Program-made: the position numbers and the translations under genes | Notes under the pieces: model-generated | What the model saw: the letters and a program-made list of their open reading frames with translations, nothing else | Databases searched by the model: none | What the model was told of the DNA's origin: nothing | Shown: piece by piece, positions 8,539-16,049 of the stretch | How the letters are laid out: each line of letters begins with the position of its first letter | Numbering within the stretch: position 1 is the stretch's first letter | Assembly (NCBI RefSeq): GCF_035943815.1 | Contig: NZ_DASZBU010000009.1 | Span: forward strand, 144,756 to 208,755 | Direction: 5' to 3' | DNA from: Frateuria_A sp035943815 | GTDB lineage: Bacteria > Pseudomonadota > Gammaproteobacteria > Xanthomonadales > Rhodanobacteraceae | Length of the DNA stretch: 64,000 nt

Positions 8539-9636
8539 ATGCGCGTACTGCTTTCCCTGCTGCTGGCCCTGGTCGTGGCGCCTGCGTGGGCCGGACCGGC
8601 ACTGGATCGGCTGAGCCTGCCCAAGGGCTTCCACATCGCGGTGTATTCGGACCAGGTGCCGCAGGCGCGCGAGCTGGCGGTGGGCGCCAAGGGCACCGTG
8701 TTCGTCGGCTCGATGGACGCGGGCAAGGTCTATGCGCTCACCGATACCAACCACGACGGTCGCGCGGACAAGGTGCGAGTGATCGCCACCGGCCTGCAGT
8801 TGCCCGTGGGCGTGGCGTACCACAAGGGTGATCTGTACGTCTCGGCGGTCAGCCGCATCCTGGTGCTGCGCGACATCGAGGACCACCTGGGCGACCCGCC
8901 CAAGCCGCAAGTCGTCTACGACAAATATCCCACCGAGACGCACCACGGCTGGAAATTCATCGCCTTCGGTCCGGACGGCAAGCTCTATGTGCCGATCGGC
9001 GCGCCATGCAATATCTGCGACAAGGACAGGGACTACGCCAAGCTGACCCGCATGGGTCCCGACGGCACGGGTCTCCAGGACGTCGCCTACGGCATCCGCA
9101 ATACGGTCGGCTTCGACTGGCAGCCTGCCACCGGCAAGCTGTGGTTCACCGATAACGGTCGTGACCTGATGGGCGACGACGTGCCTAGCGACGAGCTCAA
9201 CCGGCTCGATCGCGTGGGCGAGCACTTCGGCTATCCCTACTGCCACCAGGGCGACGTCCTCGATCCGGAGTTCGGCAAGGGCCACAACTGCAAGGACTAC
9301 GTCCCGCCGGTGCTCAAGCTCGGCGCGCACGTGGCCTCGCTGGGCATGCGCTTCTACACCGGCAGGCAGTTTCCCGGGCATTACCAGGGCGCGATCTTCG
9401 TCGCCGAGCACGGCTCCTGGAACCGCACGAAGAAGTCCGGCTACCGGGTGATGGCCGTGCGGCTGGAGGGCGGCAAGGTGGCCTCCTACGAGCCGTTCAT
9501 CACCGGCTTCGAGCAGGACGAGCAGGCCTGGGGCCGGCCGGTGGACGTGCAGATGCTGCCGGACGGCAGCCTGCTGGTGAGCGACGACCTCGCCGGTGCG
9601 GTGTATCGCGTGACCTACGACAAGCGCGGTCGCTAG
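8539..9636 (+). CDS. PQQ-type sugar (sorbosone) dehydrogenase family protein
   Basis: A 365-residue secreted protein with a clear signal peptide (MRVLLSLLLALVVAPAWA then GP). The rest is a six-bladed beta-propeller of the soluble glucose/sorbosone dehydrogenase group, with THHGWKFIAFGPDGKLYV, GIRNTVGFDWQPATGKLWF, EHFGYPYCHQGD and FVAEHGSWNRTKKSGYRV. Members oxidise aldoses or sugar aldehydes in the periplasm with pyrroloquinoline quinone, though substrates vary and some lack activity. A strong AAGGAGG site precedes ATG 8539. Confidence 0.85.
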   Translation: MRVLLSLLLALVVAPAWAGPALDRLSLPKGFHIAVYSDQVPQARELAVGAKGTVFVGSMDAGKVYALTDTNHDGRADKVRVIATGLQLPVGVAYHKGDLYVSAVSRILVLRDIEDHLGDPPKPQVVYDKYPTETHHGWKFIAFGPDGKLYVPIGAPCNICDKDRDYAKLTRMGPDGTGLQDVAYGIRNTVGFDWQPATGKLWFTDNGRDLMGDDVPSDELNRLDRVGEHFGYPYCHQGDVLDPEFGKGHNCKDYVPPVLKLGAHVASLGMRFYTGRQFPGHYQGAIFVAEHGSWNRTKKSGYRVMAVRLEGGKVASYEPFITGFEQDEQAWGRPVDVQMLPDGSLLVSDDLAGAVYRVTYDKRGR

Positions 9637-9700
9637 CGCGCTTCGCTCCGTACCCCCAGAGGCGCAATTCCGCGCGACGCAACCACCGAAGGAGAGGCCT

Positions 9701-10321
9701 ATGCAACTGCGCAGCGACGATTTCCAGCACGGCCGGCCGATCCCGGCCAAGTGCGCCTTCGGCAAGCCCGGCGACCGGATCGCCCTCTCCGACAACCTCA
9801 GCCCGCACCTGGCCTGGCGCGATGCGCCGCCGGGCACACGCTCGTTCGTGCTCACCTGCATCGACTCCGATGCGCCCAGCCGCGGCGACGACGTCAACAA
9901 GGAAGGCCGCACGGTCGGCGCCGACCTGCCGCGGGTGGAGTTCGTGCACTGGCTGATGGCCGACATCCCCGCCGAGTGCGGAGAACTGGGCGAGGGTTCG
10001 TGCAGCCGCGGCGTCACCCCGCACGGCAAGCGTGCACCGTCGGGCCCGCCCGGCAGCGTGCAAGGCGAGAACGACTACGGCGGCTGGTTCGCCGCCGATC
10101 CGCAGATGGCCGGCACCTACCTCGGTTACGACGGCCCGTGCCCGCCGTGGAATGACGCACGCGTGCACCGCTACCATTTCCGGCTGCACGCGCTCGACGT
10201 GGCGTCGCTCGGCCTGGCCGCCGGCTTCGGGATCGACCAGCTGCGTGCGGCGATGGCCGGTCACGTGCTGGCCAGCGCGGAACTGACCGGAACCTACGCG
10301 ATCAATCCGCACGCGTCATGA
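9701..10321 (+). CDS. YbhB/YbcL family Raf kinase inhibitor-like (PEBP) protein
   Basis: The 206-residue protein has the phosphatidylethanolamine-binding protein fold signature: NLSPHLAWRDAPPGTRSFVL, CIDSDAPS near residue 55, FVHWLMADIP, and the C-terminal HRYHFRLHALD. Bacterial members have no clear biochemical role. It has no signal peptide. The start at 9701 has a GGAGAGG ribosome site. It follows the sugar dehydrogenase by 64 bases and may be co-transcribed. Confidence 0.9.
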   Translation: MQLRSDDFQHGRPIPAKCAFGKPGDRIALSDNLSPHLAWRDAPPGTRSFVLTCIDSDAPSRGDDVNKEGRTVGADLPRVEFVHWLMADIPAECGELGEGSCSRGVTPHGKRAPSGPPGSVQGENDYGGWFAADPQMAGTYLGYDGPCPPWNDARVHRYHFRLHALDVASLGLAAGFGIDQLRAAMAGHVLASAELTGTYAINPHAS

Positions 10322-10445
10322 ACGAAGGGCACGCTGGCACGCGCCTCTTCACATGCAGATGGCAACCCCTGTGGATGAATGGAAAGCGTCTGGCCTTGCA
10401 GGCCGGCCCACAAGGGAATCCGCTCTCACCCGTGAGGAAGCCGTC

Positions 10446-10601
10446 ATGCTGCACTACGCCATTGTCTTTCTGGTCATCGCCATCATCGCTGCCATCCTCG
10501 GTTTTGGCGGCATCGCCGGCGCGGCCGCCGGCATAGCGAAGATCCTGTTCGTCATTTTCCTGATTCTGGCAATCATCGCCTTCTTCCGCCGCGCCAGTTG
10601 A
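10446..10601 (+). CDS. DUF1328 small membrane protein (YtjA/UPF0391 family)
   Basis: A 51-residue, two-helix membrane protein (MLHYAIVFLVIAIIAAILGF, then a glycine/alanine-rich turn, a second hydrophobic helix and FFRR). Size and sequence match the DUF1328 family, whose function is unknown but which often appears with stress genes. ATG 10446 is preferred because it begins the conserved family sequence and has AGGAAG upstream; an in-frame ATG at 10353 would add 31 unsupported residues. Confidence 0.93.
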   Translation: MLHYAIVFLVIAIIAAILGFGGIAGAAAGIAKILFVIFLILAIIAFFRRAS

Positions 10602-10633
10602 GCGGCGGCGCCACCTAACACCGGGAGAACGCC

Positions 10634-11080
10634 ATGACCAACTCCACCCACAGTTCATCCAACCCGCGTGACAACGGCTTGAATCCGGCGGTACCGAACC
10701 CGGCGATGGCCGATGCGCGCATGGCCGATGTGACCGGCGGCCAGTCCAGGGCAAATGACCGTATCGACCAGAGCGCGGAGCGCGTCAAGCACGCCACCTC
10801 CGAGGCGGTGGCGCGCACCAAGCAGGTGGTCAACGAGACCGCCGACAAGGTCGAAGCCGGCGTACACCACGCCACCGACAAGGCCGCCGGCGCAGTGCAC
10901 CGTGCCAACGACAAGGCCGCGGACCTGGCCGACCGCGGCCGTGAACTGCGCGACGACACCATGGACAAGGCCGATGCCTGGATGGCGCAGGCGCGCGCCT
11001 ACGTGCGCGAGAAGCCGCTGCAGTCGATCGCCATCGCGGTGGGCGCCGGCTGGCTGCTGGGGCGTATCCTGCGTCGTTGA
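10634..11080 (+). CDS. DUF883 (ElaB/YqjD-like) ribosome-hibernation-type membrane protein
   Basis: A 148-residue protein with a hydrophilic coiled region full of Ala, Asp and Lys (HATSEAVARTKQVVNETADK and repeats of the same style) and a single C-terminal membrane anchor, SIAIAVGAGWLLGRILRR. This is the DUF883 layout; E. coli relatives YqjD and ElaB bind stationary-phase ribosomes and sit in the inner membrane. The order with the next two genes copies the E. coli yqjD-yqjE-yqjK operon. Good GGGAGA site before ATG 10634. Confidence 0.9.
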   Translation: MTNSTHSSSNPRDNGLNPAVPNPAMADARMADVTGGQSRANDRIDQSAERVKHATSEAVARTKQVVNETADKVEAGVHHATDKAAGAVHRANDKAADLADRGRELRDDTMDKADAWMAQARAYVREKPLQSIAIAVGAGWLLGRILRR

Positions 11081-11104
11081 TCCTTTCGCTGACGGGTGCC
11101 AGGG

Positions 11105-11554
11105 ATGCCTGAGGCCGAACAAGTCGACCCCGAGGGGGGCGCCCGGACGCCGCCGCACACCGGCGTGCTCGCCGAGTTCGGCCAGCTCGCCGCCGCGGTC
11201 AAGGAGCTGTTCGGAGCGCAGCTGGAATTGCTGTCGGCCGAGATCGGCCTGGCGCGCAGCGCGATCTCCTGGATGCTGCTGGCCGGCCTGGCCGCCACCA
11301 TCGCGGGCGTCGGCCTGGGCCTGACCCTGCTGGCGCTGGTCGGCGTGCTGCTGGCCAAGTGGTTCGCCTCCTGGGTCTGGGCCTTGCTGGCGCTGGCCGT
11401 GCTGCAACTGGTGTTTCTGCTGGTCGCGATCGTGTTCTTCCGCCGTTGCATGCACTGGATGACCCTGCCCGCCACTCGCACCGAATGGAGTGCGATGATG
11501 CGCGAGACGCGGGCACGAGCCCGGCGCCGGGTGGAACGGGAGGACGCGGCATGA
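11105..11554 (+). CDS. YqjE-type phage-holin-superfamily membrane protein
   Basis: About 149 residues with an amphipathic N-terminal helix (VLAEFGQLAAAVKELFGAQ) and two long transmembrane segments separated by LAKWFASW, followed by a basic tail. This matches the YqjE/DUF1469 group. The start ATG 11105 was chosen over GTG 11096; neither has a strong ribosome site. The stop overlaps the next ATG by 4 bases. It is part of the yqjD-yqjE-yqjK-like set; function is unknown. Confidence 0.83.
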   Translation: MPEAEQVDPEGGARTPPHTGVLAEFGQLAAAVKELFGAQLELLSAEIGLARSAISWMLLAGLAATIAGVGLGLTLLALVGVLLAKWFASWVWALLALAVLQLVFLLVAIVFFRRCMHWMTLPATRTEWSAMMRETRARARRRVEREDAA

Positions 11555-11832
11555 GCATGTTCGGCCAGCACGCGCGGGTACGGTCCGCGCAACGACGCAT
11601 GAGCGAAGCGCGCCGCGCGGTCGCGGTGCCGGCTTCCGCCCTGCTTGCGCGTGGCGAGCGGCATCCGCTCGTCGTCCTGGGAATCGCCGCCGGGGCCGGC
11701 CTGGTGATGGGCCGCATGGATGTGCATCCGATGCGCGTGCCGGGCATGAGCGGGCTGATCGGCGGCGTGATGAGCGAACTGACCGCCTTGGGTGCGGGTT
11801 TCCTGGCGCACGCCACCAACGAGGACGCATGA
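11551..11832 (+). CDS. Small YqjK-like protein
   Basis: A 93-residue protein with a basic N-terminal half (RVRSAQRRMSEARRAV) and one hydrophobic glycine-rich segment (PLVVLGIAAGAGLVMGRM). It is coupled on both sides by ATGA overlaps (11551-11554 and 11829-11832), so it is surely translated within the operon. Position after the YqjE-like gene suggests a YqjK counterpart, but sequence similarity to that family could not be tested here. Confidence 0.7.
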   Translation: MSMFGQHARVRSAQRRMSEARRAVAVPASALLARGERHPLVVLGIAAGAGLVMGRMDVHPMRVPGMSGLIGGVMSELTALGAGFLAHATNEDA

Positions 11833-12971
11833 ACCTGCCCGATCCCGACGTCACGCCGGCTGCGGTCGACGTGGCGTCCGCTGCCGCGCTGCCGGTTGCG
11901 CCGGCGTCGCCGCCGTTGCGAGCGGCACGCACCTTGCGGCGTCACCTGCTGGCGGTGCGCTTCGTGCTCAACGCCTTGCTGGTGCTGGCGCTGCTCTACA
12001 CCGTCACGATCACGCGCGTGCTGCTGATCCCGCTGGTGCTGGCCGCGTTCATCGGCCTGGCGCTCAACCCGATCGTCGCCGCGGGCGCGCGCCATCGGTT
12101 GCCGCGCTGGCTGACCGCCAGCGTGCTGATGCTCGTCCTGCTTACCGGACTGGGCGCCGGCATCGGCGCGCTGACGCAACCGGCACTGGGCTGGTTCCAC
12201 GGAGCACCGGCGGCGATCAAGAGCTTCGTGCCCAAGCTGCGCAGCGTGACCAAGCCGCTGGAGGCGGCCAACCGCGCCACGCAGAGCCTGGTCGGCGGCC
12301 CGGTGCGGGCCGCGCCGACGCAGCCGACCGCGGTGGCGATCTCCGCCTGGGACGTGGTCTCCACCGCGCCCAAGGTGCTGGCCGCGGTGCTCACGGTGGT
12401 GCTGCTGGTGTTCTTCTTCCTGATCTACGGCGACTCGCTGTTGCGCCGGCTGGTGGAGATCTCGCCCAGCTTCGCCTACAAGCGCCACGCGGTGGAGATC
12501 GTGCGCAGCATCCAGGTCGAGGTCTCGCGCTACCTGCTCACCGCGTTGCTTATCAATGCAACCCTCGGCGCCCTGACCACGCTGATGCTGTGGCTCTACC
12601 ACGTACCCGATCCGCTGCTGTGGGGCGCGGTGGCGATGATGGCCAACTTCATCCCCTACGTAGGCGCCATCGTCACCACGGTGGTGCTGGCGCTGGTGGG
12701 CCTGATCAATGCCCACGAGCTGGGCGCCGCGCTGTTGCCGGCGTTGACCTTCGCCGGCATGACCGCGATCGAGGGCAACCTGATCACGCCGATGATCCAG
12801 GGCCACCGCATGCGCTTGTCGCCCATCGCGATCCTGATCTGGCTGCTGGTGTGGGGCTGGCTGTGGGGCATCCCCGGCGCGCTGCTGGCGGTGCCGATGC
12901 TGACCAGCTGCAAGCTGATCGCCGAGCGCGTGCGCGGCTGGGGCTGGTTCGCAGTGATGGTGCAGCGCTAG
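11829..12971 (+). CDS. AI-2E family transporter (PerM/YhhT-like)
   Basis: A 380-residue polytopic membrane protein. Two N-terminal membrane helices, a soluble loop (about residues 115-170), and a C-terminal bundle containing the family signature MANFIPYVGAIVTT and IEGNLITPMIQGHRMRLSP. Members are named for TqsA, reported to affect autoinducer-2 export, but others handle ions or are uncharacterised, so substrate is unknown. ATGA overlap with the preceding small gene places it last in the operon. Confidence 0.9.
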   Translation: MNLPDPDVTPAAVDVASAAALPVAPASPPLRAARTLRRHLLAVRFVLNALLVLALLYTVTITRVLLIPLVLAAFIGLALNPIVAAGARHRLPRWLTASVLMLVLLTGLGAGIGALTQPALGWFHGAPAAIKSFVPKLRSVTKPLEAANRATQSLVGGPVRAAPTQPTAVAISAWDVVSTAPKVLAAVLTVVLLVFFFLIYGDSLLRRLVEISPSFAYKRHAVEIVRSIQVEVSRYLLTALLINATLGALTTLMLWLYHVPDPLLWGAVAMMANFIPYVGAIVTTVVLALVGLINAHELGAALLPALTFAGMTAIEGNLITPMIQGHRMRLSPIAILIWLLVWGWLWGIPGALLAVPMLTSCKLIAERVRGWGWFAVMVQR

Positions 12972-12989
12972 GCGGACGGCCCTTTCGTA

Positions 12990-13961
12990 TCAGCGACCGA
13001 TCCCGTGGTCGCGCAGCACGCCGGCGATATCGAAGCGCCAGAGGTTGCGCGAGCCGTTGAGCGGACCTTCCAGCCGCCGCAGCAGCGAGTTCGAGTCGTC
13101 GCGCGGCTTGGGAAAGCGTGGTGCCTCCTCGCGGTTGCTCGAAACGTAGAGTTCGCCGAAATGCGGTCCGAGCGAGGGGGCGTTCTCCAGGCTTGCCGTG
13201 TTGACGTCGCCGCCCAGGTGCTCGGGCTTGCCCCAGCGGCCGTCGCTCTGGCGGAAGGCGATGTAGATGTCGGCGCTGCCCAGCGCGTCGCCCTCGTTGC
13301 CGGCGAACAGCAGGAAACGCTGTTGCGGGTCGATGCAGGGATCCATGCGGTTGTGCGAGGCATCGCCCAGGTCCACGCGCTCGGGTGACGCATAGCCTTG
13401 CGCGGTGCGCCGCGCCACGTAGATCTGGTAGAGCCTGCCCGAGTCCGGCCGATGAGCGGAGAAGTAGATGTCGCCGTTGGCCGCGATCGAGGGGTTGTAC
13501 AGCTGCGCGCCGTCGTTGAGCGCGCCCTCGACGTGCACCGGCTCGCTCCAGCGGCCGTCCGACTGGCGCTCCACGTACCAGAGGTTGGTGCCGGCGAAGC
13601 GCTGGCCGGACTGCTCGACCTCAAGCGCCGGGCCGCCCGCGCGCGGTGGACGGTTGGAGACGAAGTAGAGGCGCTTGCCGTCCGGCGCGTAGGTTGGCTC
13701 CGAATCGTGCCAGCGGCCCGAGAACGGGGCGACCTCGGGCTTCGACCAGTGACCTCCTTCGCGGTGCGAGACCAGGATGGTGTCGTCCTTCTCGGCGAAG
13801 TCCGAGCGCATGAAGAACAGCGTGCCGCCATCCGGCGAGACCGCGGCCGAGGTTTCCTGCAGGCCGGTGGAGATCACGCCGGCGCCAAGCAGCTCGGCGC
13901 CGGAGCAGGTGGCACAGGCCATGGCAAGGGCCAGGGCCCAGGCGGAGCGGGGCAGTCGCAT
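12990..13961 (-). CDS. Secreted PD40 (TolB-like) beta-propeller protein
   Basis: A 323-residue protein with an N-terminal signal sequence (MRLPRSAWALALAMACATCSG). The mature part is built of PD40 repeats, for example VSPDGGTLFFMR, YAPDGKRLYFVSNRP, IAANGDIYFSAHRPDSG and LGSADIYIAFRQSDGRWG. It is homologous to each half of the larger PD40 protein at 16041. The LytTR regulator ends 118 bases upstream on the same strand. PD40 proteins fold as propellers that bind proteins or polysaccharides; no enzyme motif was seen. ATG 13961 was chosen because the signal sequence begins there. Confidence 0.85.
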   Translation of the reverse strand: MRLPRSAWALALAMACATCSGAELLGAGVISTGLQETSAAVSPDGGTLFFMRSDFAEKDDTILVSHREGGHWSKPEVAPFSGRWHDSEPTYAPDGKRLYFVSNRPPRAGGPALEVEQSGQRFAGTNLWYVERQSDGRWSEPVHVEGALNDGAQLYNPSIAANGDIYFSAHRPDSGRLYQIYVARRTAQGYASPERVDLGDASHNRMDPCIDPQQRFLLFAGNEGDALGSADIYIAFRQSDGRWGKPEHLGGDVNTASLENAPSLGPHFGELYVSSNREEAPRFPKPRDDSNSLLRRLEGPLNGSRNLWRFDIAGVLRDHGIGR

Positions 13962-14079
13962 GCGGCGGTCCTCGTGGAGGGAGCGGCCAGCGTGCTTCGC
14001 CTTCGCCCGGGCTGCCGCGGGTTTGTGACCAGCGGTCGCCGTGGCGGGGCTGGCGGCCATCCGGCGCAGGTCAGGGGCG

Positions 14080-14832
14080 TCAGGCCATGCCGAGCGCGCG
14101 CCGCGCGTGCAGGCGGAAGCGCCGGCTCAGGTTCAGCCGCGTGCCGTCGTGCAGCACCACCTCCGCGTTCCCCTGGAACAGCGGGTGGATCTCGCGGATG
14201 CGCTCGAGGTTCACCAGCGTGCCGCGGTGGATGCGCAGGAAGCGACCGGGATCGAGCGTGGCGAGCAGCCCTCGCAGCGTCTCGCGGTGCAGGTAGGCCT
14301 GCTTGCCCACGTGGATGTGCACGTAGTTGCCGTCGGCTTCGATCCAGTCGATGGCGTCCACCGCGATCACGCGGATGTGCTCGCCTACGCGCACGCTCAG
14401 TCGCTGCACCGGTTCGCTTGTCGCTGGCGCGATGCCGGCCGGCGTGCGTGCATGCAGCCCGCGCCAGTGCCGGCGCACGCGCGCCAGGGCCTGGTCGAAG
14501 CGCGCCTGGTCGATCGGCTTCAAGACGTAGTCCAGCGCATTGGCGTCGAACGCCCGCAGCGCGTGCTGGCCGTAGGCGGTGGCGAAAACCACCATCGGCA
14601 GCGTATCGGGCTTGAGCTGGTGCAGCAGCCTGAAGCCGTCCAGGCCCGGCATGCGGATGTCCAGGAACAACAGATCCGGCGCGAGCGCGGCGACGGCCTG
14701 CATCGCCTCGGCGGCGTTGCCGCATTCCCCGACGATCTCGAAGTCCGCATGCGCCGCCAGCGCCTGGCGCAGCGCCAGGCGGGCCAGCACCTCGTCGTCG
14801 ACCAGCAGGGTGCGGATGGGTCCGGTGCTCAT
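14080..14832 (-). CDS. LytTR-family response regulator
   Basis: A 250-residue response regulator. The N-terminal receiver domain has the acidic pair DDE near residue 12, the phosphoacceptor Asp in LFLDIRMPGLDG and the Lys in YVLKPID. The C-terminal half is a LytTR DNA-binding domain with IDWIEADGNYVHIHV and FLRIHRGTLVNLERI. The family binds paired direct repeats upstream of targets. Its start overlaps the kinase stop by 4 bases (ATGA), so the two form a coupled two-component system. Confidence 0.94.
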   Translation of the reverse strand: MSTGPIRTLLVDDEVLARLALRQALAAHADFEIVGECGNAAEAMQAVAALAPDLLFLDIRMPGLDGFRLLHQLKPDTLPMVVFATAYGQHALRAFDANALDYVLKPIDQARFDQALARVRRHWRGLHARTPAGIAPATSEPVQRLSVRVGEHIRVIAVDAIDWIEADGNYVHIHVGKQAYLHRETLRGLLATLDPGRFLRIHRGTLVNLERIREIHPLFQGNAEVVLHDGTRLNLSRRFRLHARRALGMA

Positions 14833-15941
14833 GCCGCGTGCTCGCGAAAGGGCAGGCGCAGTTCCACCCGCGTACCGCCCCCGGCCCTGCGGTTGAGCTC
14901 CAGGCTGGCCGCTGCGCCGAACAGCACGGCCAGCCGTGCCCGCGTGTTGCCCAGGCCCAGGCCCTCGAGCGGCCTGTCCGGCGGCAGGCCCAGGCCGTCG
15001 TCGTCGATGCGCAGGTGCAGCAGGTCGCCGTCGCGGCGGCTGGCAATGTAGAGGTTGCCAGGCTCGGGCTTGGCCAGCAGGCCGTGGCGCAGCGCGTTCT
15101 CCACCAGCGGCTGCAGGATCATGCTGGGCACCGCCGCGCGCAGCGTGTCCTGCGCCACGTCCAGCCGCGTGTCCAGCCGGTCCTGGAAACGCACCCGCTG
15201 GATGTCCAGGTAGCAACGCAGGAACTCCATCTCCCGCGCCAGCGGGATCTCGGCGGCGTGGCCCTCCTCCAGCGTCAGGCGCAGCAGGTCGCTCAGCCGC
15301 GCGATCATCAGCCGCGCCTGCAGCGGGTCGGCCAGCGCCAGCGCGGAAATCGCGTTGAGCGTGTTGAACAGGAAGTGCGGCTGCAGCTGCATGCGCAGCG
15401 CCTGCAGCTCGGCCTGAGCCAGCTGGGTCTGCAGCTGCGCGCTGCGCAGCTGTTCGTCGCGCAGCCGCCGCCGCGATTCCAGGCCGCGCAGCACCACCAG
15501 GATGATCCAGTAGGTGAGCACCGCCAGGTGGTAGCTGTAGGCGAACTCCATGGCGACGTAGCTGCCCAGCGTGTGCACCGGCATGCGGCCGGGGCCGCAC
15601 ACGAGCCAGAACAGCGACAGCTGCACCAGCATGTGCAGCAATGCCAAGGCCAGCCCCGCGGGCACATGCACCGCGCAGAAGCGCCGCCAGCCGCCGTCGG
15701 CGCCGCGCCGTCCGAGCCAGGCCACCAGCGGCACCAGCGCCATCCACAGCCAGAAGGTGGACAGGTTCCACACCAGGGCGCGCGACCAGCCGGGCGGATG
15801 CCCCTCGCTGATCGAGGACAGGCCGGCGCTGAGCGTGTAGGAGAGCGCCAGCAGGGTCCAGAAGACGAACGCCAGCGCTTGGCGCCCGAGCCGCGCGCTC
15901 GTCGGTGGGGCGGGCACCACGCCGCCGCGGACAGGTTCCAT
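14829..15941 (-). CDS. LytS-like sensor histidine kinase
   Basis: About 370 residues. Four to five transmembrane helices (about residues 20-180) precede a His_kinase domain whose phosphoacceptor is the His in LQPHFLFNTLNAISAL, followed by the ATPase N-box PLVENALRHG and DDDGLGLP with GLGLGNTRARL. There is no periplasmic sensor domain of size, so the signal is probably sensed in the membrane. ATG 15941 (MEPVRGG) is favoured, with GGGAG upstream; ATG 16010 would add 23 residues. It is coupled to the LytTR regulator and lies downstream of a large PD40 gene. Confidence 0.92.
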   Translation of the reverse strand: MEPVRGGVVPAPPTSARLGRQALAFVFWTLLALSYTLSAGLSSISEGHPPGWSRALVWNLSTFWLWMALVPLVAWLGRRGADGGWRRFCAVHVPAGLALALLHMLVQLSLFWLVCGPGRMPVHTLGSYVAMEFAYSYHLAVLTYWIILVVLRGLESRRRLRDEQLRSAQLQTQLAQAELQALRMQLQPHFLFNTLNAISALALADPLQARLMIARLSDLLRLTLEEGHAAEIPLAREMEFLRCYLDIQRVRFQDRLDTRLDVAQDTLRAAVPSMILQPLVENALRHGLLAKPEPGNLYIASRRDGDLLHLRIDDDGLGLPPDRPLEGLGLGNTRARLAVLFGAAASLELNRRAGGGTRVELRLPFREHAA

Positions 15942-16008
15942 CTCAGCGCTCCCGCGCAGGCCAGGGTCTGCAGTGTGCAGGCTGCCGGCGGGCGGGGAAA
16001 GGAGCGTC

Positions 16009-16049
16009 ATCGACCAAGGTGCCTCGTCGACCAAGGTGCCTCATCGACC
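16009..16049. repeat. 17-base tandem repeat, 2.4 copies
   Basis: The unit ATCGACCAAGGTGCCTC (16009-16025) repeats with one change at 16026-16042, followed by a third partial copy, ATCGACC, at 16043-16049. It covers the end of the PD40 gene (stop codon 16041-16043) and the spacer before the histidine kinase. The repeat could vary by slippage and alter the PD40 C-terminus or the spacing to the kinase. Confidence 0.85.
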
